This document shows positions 33,401 through 43,640 of a stretch of DNA of 64,000 nt, piece after piece. Under the pieces are notes generated by a model. The model had not been told where the DNA came from, ran no database searches, and saw only the letters and a program-made list of their open reading frames with translations. Each line of letters opens with the position of its first letter. Position 1 is the first letter of the stretch. Source of the stretch: Chara braunii (Eukaryota; Streptophyta; Charophyceae; Charales; Characeae); contig BFEA01000533.1 in assembly GCA_003427395.1 (NCBI GenBank), positions 786,341-850,340 on the forward strand. The letters run 5' to 3'. The position numbers and the translations under genes are program-made.

Positions 33401-34290
33401 AGTACCGGCGGAACCACTAATGGGACAAAGTGTCGGGGACTACATGGGACTGGGCGAAGAAATGCGGCATTAAGACGAGCGTCGTCGGGACCACTGGCGG
33501 GACAAAGTACCGGCGGGACCGTTGGCGGGACTAGTGCCGGGAGCTAGCACGAGACTAGTGCCGGGGGAGAGAAGGTTAACAACAGTCGTATTTTTCATCA
33601 CCACTTCAGGACACCCTTCACCACTTCAGGATGCAACCTGCCTAAACAGGTGGTTTTCAGGGTCTTCAGACCTTTCACCACTTCAAGACCAATAAGGTCT
33701 GAAACTCTTGAATAGTCCTGAAGTGGTGAAAACTCCGAAGACCTTAAAAACCACATGTTTAGGCAAGCTGCATCCTCAAGTGGTGAAGGGTGGTTTTCAT
33801 GGTCTTCGGACCTTTTACCACTTCAGGACCATTCAGAATTTTCAGACTGCCCCAAACTCTCACTTAACCACTTCAGGACACCCTTCACCACTTCAGGATG
33901 TAGCCTACTTAAACAGGTGGTTTTCAGGGTCTTCGGACCTTTCACCACTTCAAGAACATTCAGGATTTTCAGACTGCCAAAAACTCTCACTTCAGAATTT
34001 TCATTCCTGAATTTTCAGCTACCCGATAACCGCTTGTGTGTCGGGGACCACATGGGGATAGGCAAAAAAATGCAGTACCGGCGGGACCACCGGCGAGACA
34101 AGTACCGGCGGGACCACTGACAGGACAAAGTACCGGTGGGACCGTTGGCGGGACTAGTACCGGGAACTAACACGGGACTAGTGCCGGGGACCACATGGGG
34201 CTAGGCAAAAAATGCGGTACCAGCGGGACAAGTACAGGCGGGACAAGTACCGACGAGACTAGTGTCGGGGACTGGTGCGGGACAAGTGGC
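33395..34290. repeat. GTACCGGCGGGACC motif clusters, split by a foldback insertion
   Basis: Two clusters (33395-33560 and 34025-34290) of a loose 16-22 bp motif GTACCGGCGGGACCAC / GACTAGTGCCGGG. A strikingly different CACTTCAGGA-rich segment (33595-34020) separates them; the phrase GTGTCGGGGAC..ACATGGG..AAATGCGG occurs in both clusters, as if one array was interrupted. Confidence 0.6.
33614..33792. repeat. Foldback element with ~80-bp arms
   Basis: The left arm (about 33614-33692: CCCTTCACCACTTCAGGATG, CCTAAACAGGTGGTTTTCAG and so on) is the reverse complement of 33710-33792 at roughly 85% identity, with a loop of about 20 bp. A third, direct copy of the left arm follows at about 33880-33965, so the unit has been duplicated. 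Confidence 0.75.
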
Positions 34291-34714
34291 AGGGACTTGT
34301 GACGTCCCAAGGAAAAATTGCGGCACGGTATGTGGTGCAAAAAATAAAACAAGTTGCACCGTCAAGATCGGAGATCTTGACGGCCAAAAATATTAGCCCC
34401 ACTAATGGAAGCACTTGTGGGAACAAGGAGGAGGACCAAAAGAAAAATAAAAAGTAAGAAAACGAGTGGCGGGAGGCATGAGAGCAATCCGAAAAATCTC
34501 GGATTGACCTCCCCCCAAAAAATGAAGTCCATAGGAACTCCATGAGAAAAATAGGCTTCCGGGAAAAAATCGGTGCATAGGGGGCCTACCGTTTGGAAGG
34601 GAGAAGGGAAAACGGTAGCTCCCAAGGGCATGGAAGGGCCACAACTGCAGTCCGAGAAATAACGAACTGACCCTTGGGCATAGGAAAGGCCAAAACTAAA
34701 AGGAAGAGGGAAGA

Positions 34715-34890
34715 AAAGGGCCTTAACGGCTAGTTGACACTTGGCATGCAAAAAAGAAAAAGAAAAAGAAAAAGAAAATATGAGAGAATAAGAAAAGGAG
34801 AGTGAGAGGGAATGAGTGAGTTGGCCGTCAGTAGGGACTGCAGCAAGTAGGGACTGCCAAGTCCCAACTGTCAAAGGAAGGAGGAAAAAG

Positions 34891-34962
<72 letters not shown>

Positions 34963-35055
34963 CTAGACACGTGGCAGTTCTATTCACACTGCTTCTGCCA
35001 CGTGGCACTTAGCCTGCTGAAAAAAGGCCTTAACGGCTTGTTTACACTTGGGATG

Positions 35056-35087
<32 letters not shown>

Positions 35088-35165
35088 AGGTGGGAGAGGA
35101 TGAGTGAGTTGATCGTCAGTTGGGACTGCAGCAAGTAGGGACTGCCAAGTCCCAACTGTTAACAT
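34715..35165. repeat. Local duplication with poly-A and (GA)n tracts
   Basis: GGCCTTAACGGCT..GTTGACACTTGG.ATG (34717) recurs at 35027, and GGGACTGCAGCAAGTAGGGA with CTGCCAAGTCCCAACTGT (34835) recurs at 35124. Between them lie a poly-A run (34889-34922), a GA run (34923-34960), a second poly-A run (35057-35084) and a CCACGTGGCA dyad. The copies look like retroposed or slipped duplicates. Confidence 0.7.
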
Positions 35166-35324
35166 GTGGAGAAAAAGAAAAAAAGAGAATAAAAGAATAG
35201 AAAAGAAAAGAAAAGAAAAGAAAAAGGGAAGAAAAGGGGGAAAGTCAAATGGGCACTAACGGACGAAAACGACCACCTAGGGAGGACATTTTGGACCAGA
35301 TTCATTCTAGCATGTGGCGGTAAC

Positions 35325-35383
35325 AAAGGACCTTGATTTTCTTTGATTTATGCAGAGAAAATCAAAGAAAATCAAGGTCCCTT
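35325..35383. repeat. 25-bp perfect-class inverted repeat
   Basis: AAGGACCTTGATTTTCTTTG (continuing ATTT) at 35325-35349 is the reverse complement of 35359-35383 with one mismatch, around a 9-bp loop containing TGCAGAG. It would extrude as a 25-bp hairpin. Confidence 0.85.
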
Positions 35384-36199
35384 GCAATCGAAAAATAATG
35401 GATTGCGTGGAGGAGGCCAAACACATGTTTTGAGTGCACCGGAAGCCAAAATGGGAACCGAATGCACTTGGGAATTGACCGCTTGATTTTCTTTCAGTTG
35501 GGGGTTAGTTGTGGGGCATTAGGATAATAAAAACAGCCCTACTGCAGTCTGAGTTACAACGGACTGCATAGGGAGGGGCAAACACAAGTTTTTGAGGCCC
35601 CGGGAGCCAAAATTGAGTCTGGATGCTTTCAGAAAATTAACGCTTCATTTTCCTTGGGCATGAGGAATGACGTGGGGCTGTGAGCCTAGTAAATTAGCTA
35701 TGGCTGCAGTCCGAGAAATAATGGACTGCCTAAGGATGCCTAGGCCAAGGGAAAATGAGTCGCAACATGCCCGAAAGGCTAGAGAACGGCGCCGTGGGCT
35801 TGGGGTAGTGTGACGGCAAACGGCGACGGCAAGGCGGGGATCCCGCGACCGGGAAAATTATTAGCGGCACTTGAAGTACATGGGAATAATAAAATGGGAC
35901 TGCTGGGGATATGGAAAGTCTCAAATAAAAATTTAGCATCAACCGGGATGACGTCAGAGGTCAAATGGACCCAAATAAAAATTGTCGAAAATTGGGCTTT
36001 GTGGACGGCACCTCCGGCGGGACGGAAAATTCGAAGTAGTATGGGAAAACGGCGGGGAGTTGAGGCGTCCCAAGGGGAAACCACTAGCCAAGGTAGGAAG
36101 TGGCCGTGCAAGGCAAGCAGCACCGTCGAGTTTGAAGATCTCGACGGTGGAAAATATTAGCACCGCTAGTGCAAGCACTAATGGGGCTCAAACGGGTGA

Positions 36200-37140
36200 A
36201 ACGGGGGTGAAAAACAATGAAAAATAAATTGGGGAAGGGCTGCCCAGCAGTCCGGGGTATTTCGGACAAGCTAGGCATGAGAAAACAAGAGCGCAAGGGG
36301 CTCCAAGCAAGAAAATAGGCCGGCCATGAAAAATCAGAGTCAAAGGGGCTCAAAATGAAGGCTAACGGGAACAAAATTAGCCCCGTTGGGGCATCGGCAT
36401 GCCAACTTGGTAGGTCGGAATATAACAGTCAATAGTTGGCCATGAACCTGACCATGAATGAGGGTCTGAGGGAGAATGAGACAAAACGGGAGAAATGAAT
36501 GGAGGAAAAAATGTGCCGGCCCATTGGGACTGCAGGGGTAGGGACTGCCAGGTCCCAATGATGACCTCACCTTTTCTAGATCCAAGTTGGAGTCATATCT
36601 CCACAAAATCTGAATTAAAAAAGGCAAAATGAGAGAAAATGCAATAAGGAAAAAATCGGTTTTCTTTTGGATCATGGATCTGAAATCAGATCTCATGGTG
36701 GAGAAGAAACAACCGTTTTTTGTGGGTCAGCTCAAAACGGCTAGCTCCGGAATGAGGTGGCAGTCCAAAATGGAAAGAAACAAAAGAAAGGTAAAAACGA
36801 AACTGTGCATTTGGCCCAAAAAGAGAGTCAGATACACCAAAAATTAAAAAATTGAGCCTGTGGGCTCAAATTTGATGCAAGGACCACCATGGGGTAGCTC
36901 AGACTAATGGTGGTCTTGGATTTCAGTCTGATCCAAGGCTGAAAATGTGCCGCCACTTGGAAAAATGCTCCAGCCTACCCAAGGAAGACCGAAACTTGAA
37001 AAAATCGAGAAAAAGACTCACTAGGCCTTTTTCTCTCAAGTGGGTTATCCCTTCGATCTTGGACTCAAAGGGGAAACATTTTCCAAGGGTTAGGAGGCTG
37101 GAAAAAGGCCCAAGGGCCAGGCCGAGTTGGTACCAACCAC
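36200..37140. other. No gene seen
   Basis: Noncoding, with repeated short dyads of the type CAGTCCG..CGGACTG seen also at 34650, 35540 and 35710, and a GGGACTGC..GTAGGGACTGCCAGGTCCC dyad at 36526-36556. Confidence 0.4.
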
Positions 37141-37149
37141 TCAGACTGC

Positions 37150-37455
37150 ATGGACCTGGCCAAAAAAAGACACAGGTACCTTCGTAGAGGCCTAGTGGTG
37201 AAATTCGGTCATGGGGGTACCTCGATTCACTGTGGGACACTTGGAGAGGACACGTTTGTTCGCTTTGAGGAACAAAAAGAGGCAGGCTTGAGATGGTTTT
37301 CCCATACAGCTTTGCTAGAATTACAAAGTCTTAAGATCAAAGCAAATGTGGTGTGGTCGGCCTCTAACATTCTTGCATTTCTCAATATAATTCTTCGTAG
37401 AGGAATCCTTCAATCTGCTGAGGATCTTGACAATGGATCCTGGACCCACTTCTAA
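37150..37455 (+). CDS. Unrecognised 101-codon ORF upstream of LINE
   Basis: An open frame (start MDLAKKRHRYL) with mixed composition and no recognised motif, ending 40 bp before the LINE endonuclease frame on the same strand. It could be a fragment of a LINE ORF1 or of the 5' part of ORF2. Weak support. Confidence 0.3.
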   Translation: MDLAKKRHRYLRRGLVVKFGHGGTSIHCGTLGEDTFVRFEEQKEAGLRWFSHTALLELQSLKIKANVVWSASNILAFLNIILRRGILQSAEDLDNGSWTHF

Positions 37456-37495
37456 AATGTAAAGGGAGGAGGTCCTTACATAGCAGAGGGCTAAG

Positions 37496-38793
37496 ATGGA
37501 AGCAATTAATGCATACTATGAAAAAAAATCATCCTGGCAGCGTGCAACCAAAACGACAGATTTGGACCTCAGATCTCTGAATGTAAATGGTCTGACCACG
37601 ACAGACACAGAAAAAAGAAAGGCCATATTGGAACAATTAAAATGTGTGGGTGACAAGTCATGGTCTGACATAGTATGTATATAAGAAACTCATCTAACTA
37701 ATTCTCTTATTCAAACCCAGGTCCACAATACGGTTTGACCGTTTGCTAAGATCAGTGCACCATCTCCAAGAAGCGGGTCAACAGGTGTAGCAATTTGGGT
37801 ACCACCCGGATCGCGAGCACAAATTGTCCAATGGGTATCAGATAAGGAGCAGGGTAGATGGATATCTTCCATCTTCACAATCGGGTCAGAATCCATCAGA
37901 TGCTATATGTGTAATGAATGTATATAAGCCAAATGAGGTTGAAGAAAGAATCAGGTTCTTTCAGGACATAAGAACCCATATCTCGACAAAAATGTCTTTA
38001 GTCATGGCAGAAAATTTCAACGCAGCTCTGGATAGATGGCTGGATCGTTGGAAGATCCCCTCTCCATGCCCTCCTTATATAGAAGAAGATGAGATTATAA
38101 TACAAACCTTATGCGAAAAAGAACGCCTTATTGACTCATATCGAAGAATCTTCCTGCGTGAAAGATTATTTACATGTTTATGCAACCAAGGTAACCGCCT
38201 TCAATCTAGATCAAGAATAAATTAAATCCTGATGTCTGAAGATCTAGAGAGAACCCTCATAGGGGCAGCGATCTTCGCACAAAGCCCATGGATTGGGGAA
38301 GATCATAAAATGTTGTTCAATACTCATCTCCTTCAAAAAAAATTCGGATCAGGGGAAGGGAGTTTATAAACTAAATACATCTTCGCTAATATATGACAAT
38401 TTGAAAAAATACTTAGCAGATGTATACGAATATTGGCACTCGACGGAAGAGAGACAAGACTCCTTTATTTCTTGGTTCAACAATGGGTGAATTTTTCTTG
38501 CAAAGAAATGCAATGAGTTTTCAAAATTACGAGCAAATAATAAACATTTACAGAAAATACAAATTCAAGAACAAATTCTGAATTATGAATCTCAAGACCA
38601 TGAAACCTCACAAATTATCCACGAACTCAGGAAACAACTTTTGTCATTTGCGCAGTATCGTTGGCAGGGACAACTAATCAGAGGCAAATTGACGAAATTC
38701 ATGACAAAAGGGCAGATAGATACTTTCTTTTTTGCCCAATTATGAGTCAAACGCTCTTCTATTGACAATTTGTATGATCACGAGGCTCAACAG
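37496..38793 (+). pseudogene. L1-type LINE ORF2 fragment: apurinic-type endonuclease and linker
   Basis: The first frame carries the endonuclease motif DLRSLNVNGL followed by SDIVCI-stop-ETHL, in which the QETHL glutamine is a TAA (37682-37684). A frameshift near 37880 leads to NVYKPNEVEERIRFF and MAENFNAALDRW, where active enzymes have GDFN; the Asp appears as Glu. Further on, GKGVYKLNTSSL and FISWFNNG-stop-IFLAKK match the linker before RT. The RT domain itself is missing because the sequence stops at the TGTCGA end of the next element (38794). Several stops show it is dead. Confidence 0.7.
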
Positions 38794-39665
38794 TGTCGAC
38801 GCGAATACCCTTACAAGGGTATCCACCCTGTTTTTTTGCAAGTAACGGAAAATAGGTTTGGTTTGAAATTTGAGTACACTGCACGAGTTACGGTGGTGTT
38901 TTGTTCACGCTGACTGAATGGTTGACTAAAAGCAAAGTGTGTGTGGACGCGCAATTTTGAAGCATGCGTGATGATTCTTATTTTGATGCTATAAAGTCGG
39001 CGTTTCCGCCGGCAAAAATTTTGGCTTTGATTAAAACTAGGAAAATTTTCCTTTTTATTTGAAGTGACCATGGTCCATGGTACATCTGCGTTCATACGGC
39101 ATGCGTCATCGAAAGTGGTGTTGCCTTGGGCAGTAATTGGGGCGTGCGAGAGAAAATAGGACGCGAGCGGTGACCTCCTCGTGGTAGATGCGGGAGGTTG
39201 ACAGTCGTGGACGGAGCCAGGCCCTATGAGTGGCGGGCGCTATGGGTCGGCAGTCGTGAGTTTGGTCCGTAGGCGAAGGAGTGGCCTTGGGGTATTTTGG
39301 TAGGTCCGCATGCCGTGCGGTAAGAATTTATATTGAATTTTGCAGTAGTTCATCTCAGCCTTGGGCACTAGCACTATTGGTAACGACATTGAACTTTCGA
39401 AGTGGAGGTATAGGGATCGAGGAAGGCGACCGGCGGCGATGGAACATCGGAGCTACTGAAGATGCCGAGGGGCTGAGGGCCTGGCGGGGCTATCCCCCTT
39501 GGTTTTGTTGCCGGCCCGTGGGCCTGGTCAACGAAGCTAAAAGTGGCACTGATAGTCTCCCTTCCCTTAAAGCGCGAGTTCCAGATGCGTTTGTTTTTAT
39601 TCTTACTTTTATTTTATTTTTCTCAAGCTACCGGTCTCATTTTCTGGATGCGGTGAGTCGGTGAC
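38794..39665. mobile_element. Isolated terminal module of the noncoding family (B-left)
   Basis: Begins TGTCGACGCGAATACCC and runs through GTGTGGACGCGC, GGGGCTGAGGGC, CTATCCCCCTTGG and a T-rich stretch, to end at GTCGGTGACA. TG...CA ends and a size of 872 bp would suit an LTR. A sequence resembling an initiator-tRNA primer site (TGGTATAAGAG, 39671; canonical TGGTATCAGAG) follows 5 bp later. It interrupts the LINE and lies head to head with B-right. Confidence 0.65.
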
Positions 39666-39699
39666 AACGCTGGTATAAGAGTTGTTTGCGGAGACCAGC

Positions 39700-39771
39700 G
39701 GGCGTAGCTCAATTGATACGCCCATGAACTGTTGAAACCGCGGGCTGAGGAGTTCAACGAACATGCGAGCC
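39700..39771 (+). ncRNA. tRNA-derived (SINE-like) sequence 1
   Basis: A-box-like GTAGCTCAATTGA (39704) and B-box-like GAGTTCAACGA (39750), with CATGAACTGTTGAAA in the anticodon-loop region. Homologous to 47963-48024. The cloverleaf is degraded. Confidence 0.5.
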
Positions 39772-40457
39772 TGTTGGGTTAGCCCACGAGGCGGAAAAAA
39801 ACTGAGTGGCGGGGACCCTCTGCGGGTGCACCATCCGCCAACCATGGTCTGTTGTGTGAAGTTTGGGTGTGAGCGTTGTCTTCCGGCACCGCGCGTGGCA
39901 GCGCGGGACCCTCTCGGCCGCGTCACACAGGAGTTGGACCAACCTCGTCGCGAACACACAAATGGAGCTTCCTTAGGCCGCTCCGGCCGAGTGCGCCAGC
40001 CATACCTCTCGTGAGCCCCTACGACATGATAGGGCCTAGCGAGGCACAACTTACCTCCACCTTACGGGAGCTGTCACCTCCCTCCGGTGGGCGTATCCCC
40101 GCCTAGCTACCAGTCCACAGTACGAAAGTTAATCAGTTGCAATTGCAGAGGTGGACCAGCCGAGGGTGTTTCTCGTTCGCTGTAGCATAGGGGGTACACG
40201 CGGTAATACACCTATCGGACCCGCACGCAAACCGACATCTTGGGGGGCTGAAGCCCCAAGCATGGCTCAACGTCGGTGAACTAGGACGCATCCCACACAC
40301 CACGCGCACACCACTTTACGAATACAAAAAAAATAAAACACACACACACACCTGAAACAACTCAACATAAACAACGCGACAACGCTCCTAGCCCCTTGGT
40401 AGCCATCCCATAACTTCCCGACACGGAAATCGGATTGGCGTCGCGCGCGAGACTCTG

Positions 40458-40464
40458 TATAAAA
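40458..40464 (+). promoter_or_regulatory. TATA box of B-right
   Basis: TATAAAA in a GC-rich setting (GCGCGAGACTCTG before, CCGCGCGGATGC after), at the position aligned with TATAAG in A-right. It would direct plus-strand transcription through the hairpin arrays. Confidence 0.5.
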
Positions 40465-40917
40465 CCGCGCGGATGCAGGGCTAACTTATATCGACTCGCA
40501 ACGCAAACGTACGCAAGCAGTCGCAAGGATGACGTACCATGTAGTACCCATACTCATGCGGTCCTCGTTAATCTCGAGAGTCGCATTCGACACTCAAGTG
40601 TCGGCTGACACTCGCCTCGAGGGTTAATTTCTCGACTCTTGACAACCGCCAAGCGCGGTTGAAGACCACACACCCTCTTCTGCACTCTATGCAGAGTGGG
40701 GCAAATAGGCTCTGCACGGGGGCAGATTCTTTCCTTGCAGAGTCTAGGGCTTGGGATGTCCTGGACAAGGACCTTGAATCCTGGCTCAGGACCAACGTCC
40801 GACCATGAAAATCTCTAAGAAGCAAAGGATAAAAGGGGATCCCCCTTTTCTCTCAAAATCATAACCTGGTTAACCCTTGCGCACGATCTCAGTAAGCTGC
40901 GCACATAGCCAAGGCAC

Positions 40918-40923
<6 letters not shown>

Positions 40924-40948
<25 letters not shown>
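40924..40948. repeat. (TA)n microsatellite
   Basis: About 12 TA dinucleotides within B-right. The aligned segment of A-right (12563-12595) is a degenerate TA/CA-rich tract. Confidence 0.9.
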
Positions 40949-41624
40949 AGGCTTATTTATATAGGACGATCACTTCTCACAGTCACAGTGGGACTCCTCT
41001 CAACCATATATGCATGTAATCCCAGGCAGCCACATCCAGAAGTCGAACCACAACCATACCTGCAATCACATCAAAGGTTCAACAAAAGGTCCACCCACTA
41101 CACGGGGTCAACTTCAACCATTCCTTGCACTCATACGCTCGCTTTAGCCATACAAGCCTCACTCGTGCAACTCTTAAACAAATACTATGTACTTTTGTTG
41201 GATGGCCATTCAATAAAGTCCGGGTGAAAACACAACAAAACAGTTCAATCACAAGACTGAAGTCTTTAGGTTGGGCGGCAGGAGTGAATTGGAGTTAAAA
41301 AAAAACGACGAATCGACAACCGACTTGTTATCAGTGATAACAGAAAATGACCCTCGTAGGATCAAGCTGAAACTAGTCCAAGTCCTGAATCGAATATCCA
41401 AGAAAGACCTGTACCATAAGACAGGTCAATGCCCAAACTAAACCATCAGCATATGGGGGATGAACCTTCATAGCACATTCTCACTCTAAGTTATCTGCCA
41501 ACTAAGACTAAGTCTATCTCTAAGTCAGTGCCCAGAGCAAAGGTAGACTAATGGCAGAATCTCCCCTATTCAGGGTGGATCGTCAAAACTGCCACGTTTC
41601 AAAATATAATCTATCTCCTCTAAA

Positions 41625-41925
41625 TCAAGAAAATTTCGGCAGCGCTTCCCATAGGAAAAATCTCTTTCCAGAATTTATATCAGCTCGAATATGAAACCAG
41701 AAATAGTCCTTGACTTTCCAAAGTCCAATTTTGCCTAACTCCCTGATTTAGCAAAAATTTGGGCAGCACTCCCTTTAGAAAGGGAAACTTTTAAGATTTT
41801 TACTAGGTCATATATAAACTTTAGACAAGTTGAACTTTGACAAGTCAAAGTTTGACTAACTCTTTGGATTTGCAGAAATTTCGGCAGCTCGTCCCGTAGA
41901 GAAAGTAGCTTACCAAAATTTATAC
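41625..41925 (+). repeat. Hairpin array II (B-right)
   Basis: Three units in the order class 1, 2, 1 at about 120-bp spacing: TTTCGGCAGCGCTTCCC (41633), TTTGGGCAGCACTCCCTTT (41758) and TTTCGGCAGCTCGTCCC (41877). Class 2 keeps the perfect TCCCTTT / AAAGGGA helix. Two fewer units than A-right, so the array changes in copy number. Confidence 0.75.
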
Positions 41926-42217
41926 AAAACCAAGTATAATAAAAGATCCCAGAAAATGCGAAAATCGATCTAGGTAAAAAAACTTAGCTTAGAAAATGCA
42001 GAAATCGAACTAACTCCTATCGCTCTAGCACGTGGCGAGCCTCTAGAACAACTACCTGTCAAAATGAAACTCAGACCAAGTAGTCATCTCACTCATCCAC
42101 ATGAAGGCCAAACCACGAAGGTAAGTACTCTCGCCATCCCAAGGTATACCTGAACAGGCAATAGTTCATGGTCTCTCAATGCTTTATCCCTTTATACCCA
42201 GCTTGCATAAGGCGTAA

Positions 42218-43110
42218 AGTCAGACCATCAAATCTTATGGAACATGTCTGACTCAGCCATTGAGTACACACGAACAGGTTGCACGACTACTTTTCTCTTC
42301 CTTTGGGCGTATGACTAAGCCATTCATCTTAGAAACAATGCTTAGTCGCCCTGAACTGTGTAATATCCAAGTTTTATATACCTCTCTGAACTTAGTGTTC
42401 GAAAACTGAGCGTAGGGCTGAGCCATTCAACAACTCAGTTGCCCAAAGTTACCTTCAGCTATATTCTTAGTTGTACTTTCTTCAACTTATGATAAGCTAT
42501 AGTCAGGCCATCCAATCTTATGGAACCCGTGCCTGACTAGCCTGTTAATAGATAAAAATAGTATAAGGTATAGCCAAATTATAACCTTTTGGGTTCCAGC
42601 ATGTGCAAGGCATTGGGCCAGACCATCCAATCTTATGGAACATGTCTGGTTCTTTGCCAGGTTCATTTCTCTCTGAACCATCTGTGTGTGGCATGAGTCC
42701 AAAGCCATCCAATCTTATGGAACATGCTTTGTCCTCAGCAGAAATTACTCGCTCAGAATAAATAAACAAAAGAGTTGAGCCATTCATCTTAGAAACAATG
42801 CTCAACCCCTTTTTCTTAGTACCAAACAAAAGACAGAGTACTCTTAGTTAAACTCAGAGACTGTTCAGAAACCACCCAAAAATAAACGGCGACCAGACCA
42901 TTCATCTTAGAAACAGTGTCTCGTCCTCAAAACTCAGGCAATCAATACCCCTCAAAGCAAGTAGCCAGACCATTCATCTTAGAAGCAATGTCTGGCACAA
43001 CTAAATAAACACAGCGACCAAGCCATTCGTCTTAGAAACAATGCTTGGCCCTTCAGAACACAGAACAAAACACAGCAGTCACGCCATTCATCTTAGAAAC
43101 AAGGCCTGAC
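42218..43110 (+). repeat. Hairpin array I (B-right), best preserved
   Basis: At least ten hairpins with different stems and two loop classes. Loop class i (CATCCAATCTTATGGAACAT): AGTCAGAC/GTCTGACT (42218-42253), AGTCAGGC/GCCTGACT (42501-42538), CCAGAC/GTCTGG (42618-42649), CAAAGC/GCTTTG (42700-42731). Loop class ii (CATTCATCTTAGAAACAAT): GACTAAGC/GCTTAGTC (42313-42347), GTTGAGC/GCTCAAC (42774-42806), GCCAGAC/GTCTGGC (42964-42996), CCAAGC/GCTTGG (43018-43048). Two more (42891, 43078) have one mismatch. All listed stems are perfect while stem sequences differ. Confidence 0.9.
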
Positions 43111-43377
43111 CCTATAAGACCCGTTCAGACACAAGCAAACTCCCTTCATCCCAACCTTCCCCCAAGTGCAATTCCCCGTTTTGTTCACAATCTGCCTTCA
43201 TGCAATCAACAAAACTGAAACTGAGATTGCACCAACATTCTTTTATTTAATCTGTTTCACGTCCTGAAAGTCAAACTGAAAGTCAAAGTAGGGGCACACT
43301 CAATACACTCAGCCAAGCATAGCAAGATGTACAAATAGGGGTTATACTAGGGTATATAGAAGGGGAGCAATGATTAC

Positions 43378-43640
43378 CTTTCAGTTCCCTGCCTCCATAA
43401 CTCCTCCTGAGTTTCGGCAGAGCTCCCGGTGGGGTAAGCTCCCACGTAGGCCTTGCCGCGGTCCTACGGGTTGCAATCCTGCCTGCCACCTTCCTCTCAG
43501 AACCACACTAGACTTAGAATAAGGAGGGCAGATTGAGGGGTTTCAGACGCTCGAGATACAAGAGGGAGACTGACTCAACTCCCAGGAGAGGGCCTTGTTA
43601 TCTTGCTGCGCCTGAGGGCTTCGCAATGGCAGCCAACTGA
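43378..43640 (+). other. Conserved core module (B-right)
   Basis: Same module as 15296-15560: starts TTCAGTTCCCTGCCTCC, includes GGTCCTACGGGTTGCAATCC and ends near GGCTTCGCAATGGCAGCC. Confidence 0.7.

Larger units (their letters stand above)
34355..36190. repeat. Partial ~1.76-kb spaced duplication
   Basis: GCACCGTC.AG.T..GA.GATCT.GACGG followed by AAAATATTAGC and CACTAATG at 34355-34420 matches 36119-36185. The preceding GACGTCCCAAGG / GGCGTCCCAAGGGG strings also match. The segment is a strong imperfect dyad (GTCAAGATC..GATCTTGAC). Confidence 0.6.

Noticed and set aside
34362-35103. ORFs with poly-Leu/Ser/Phe or poly-Lys/Glu/Arg
   Set aside because: Translations of poly-A and (GA)n tracts.
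42218-43110. Reading hairpin array I as a repeat-spacer (CRISPR-like) system
   Set aside because: The variable parts are paired arms of each hairpin, not independent spacers, and the sequence is eukaryotic.
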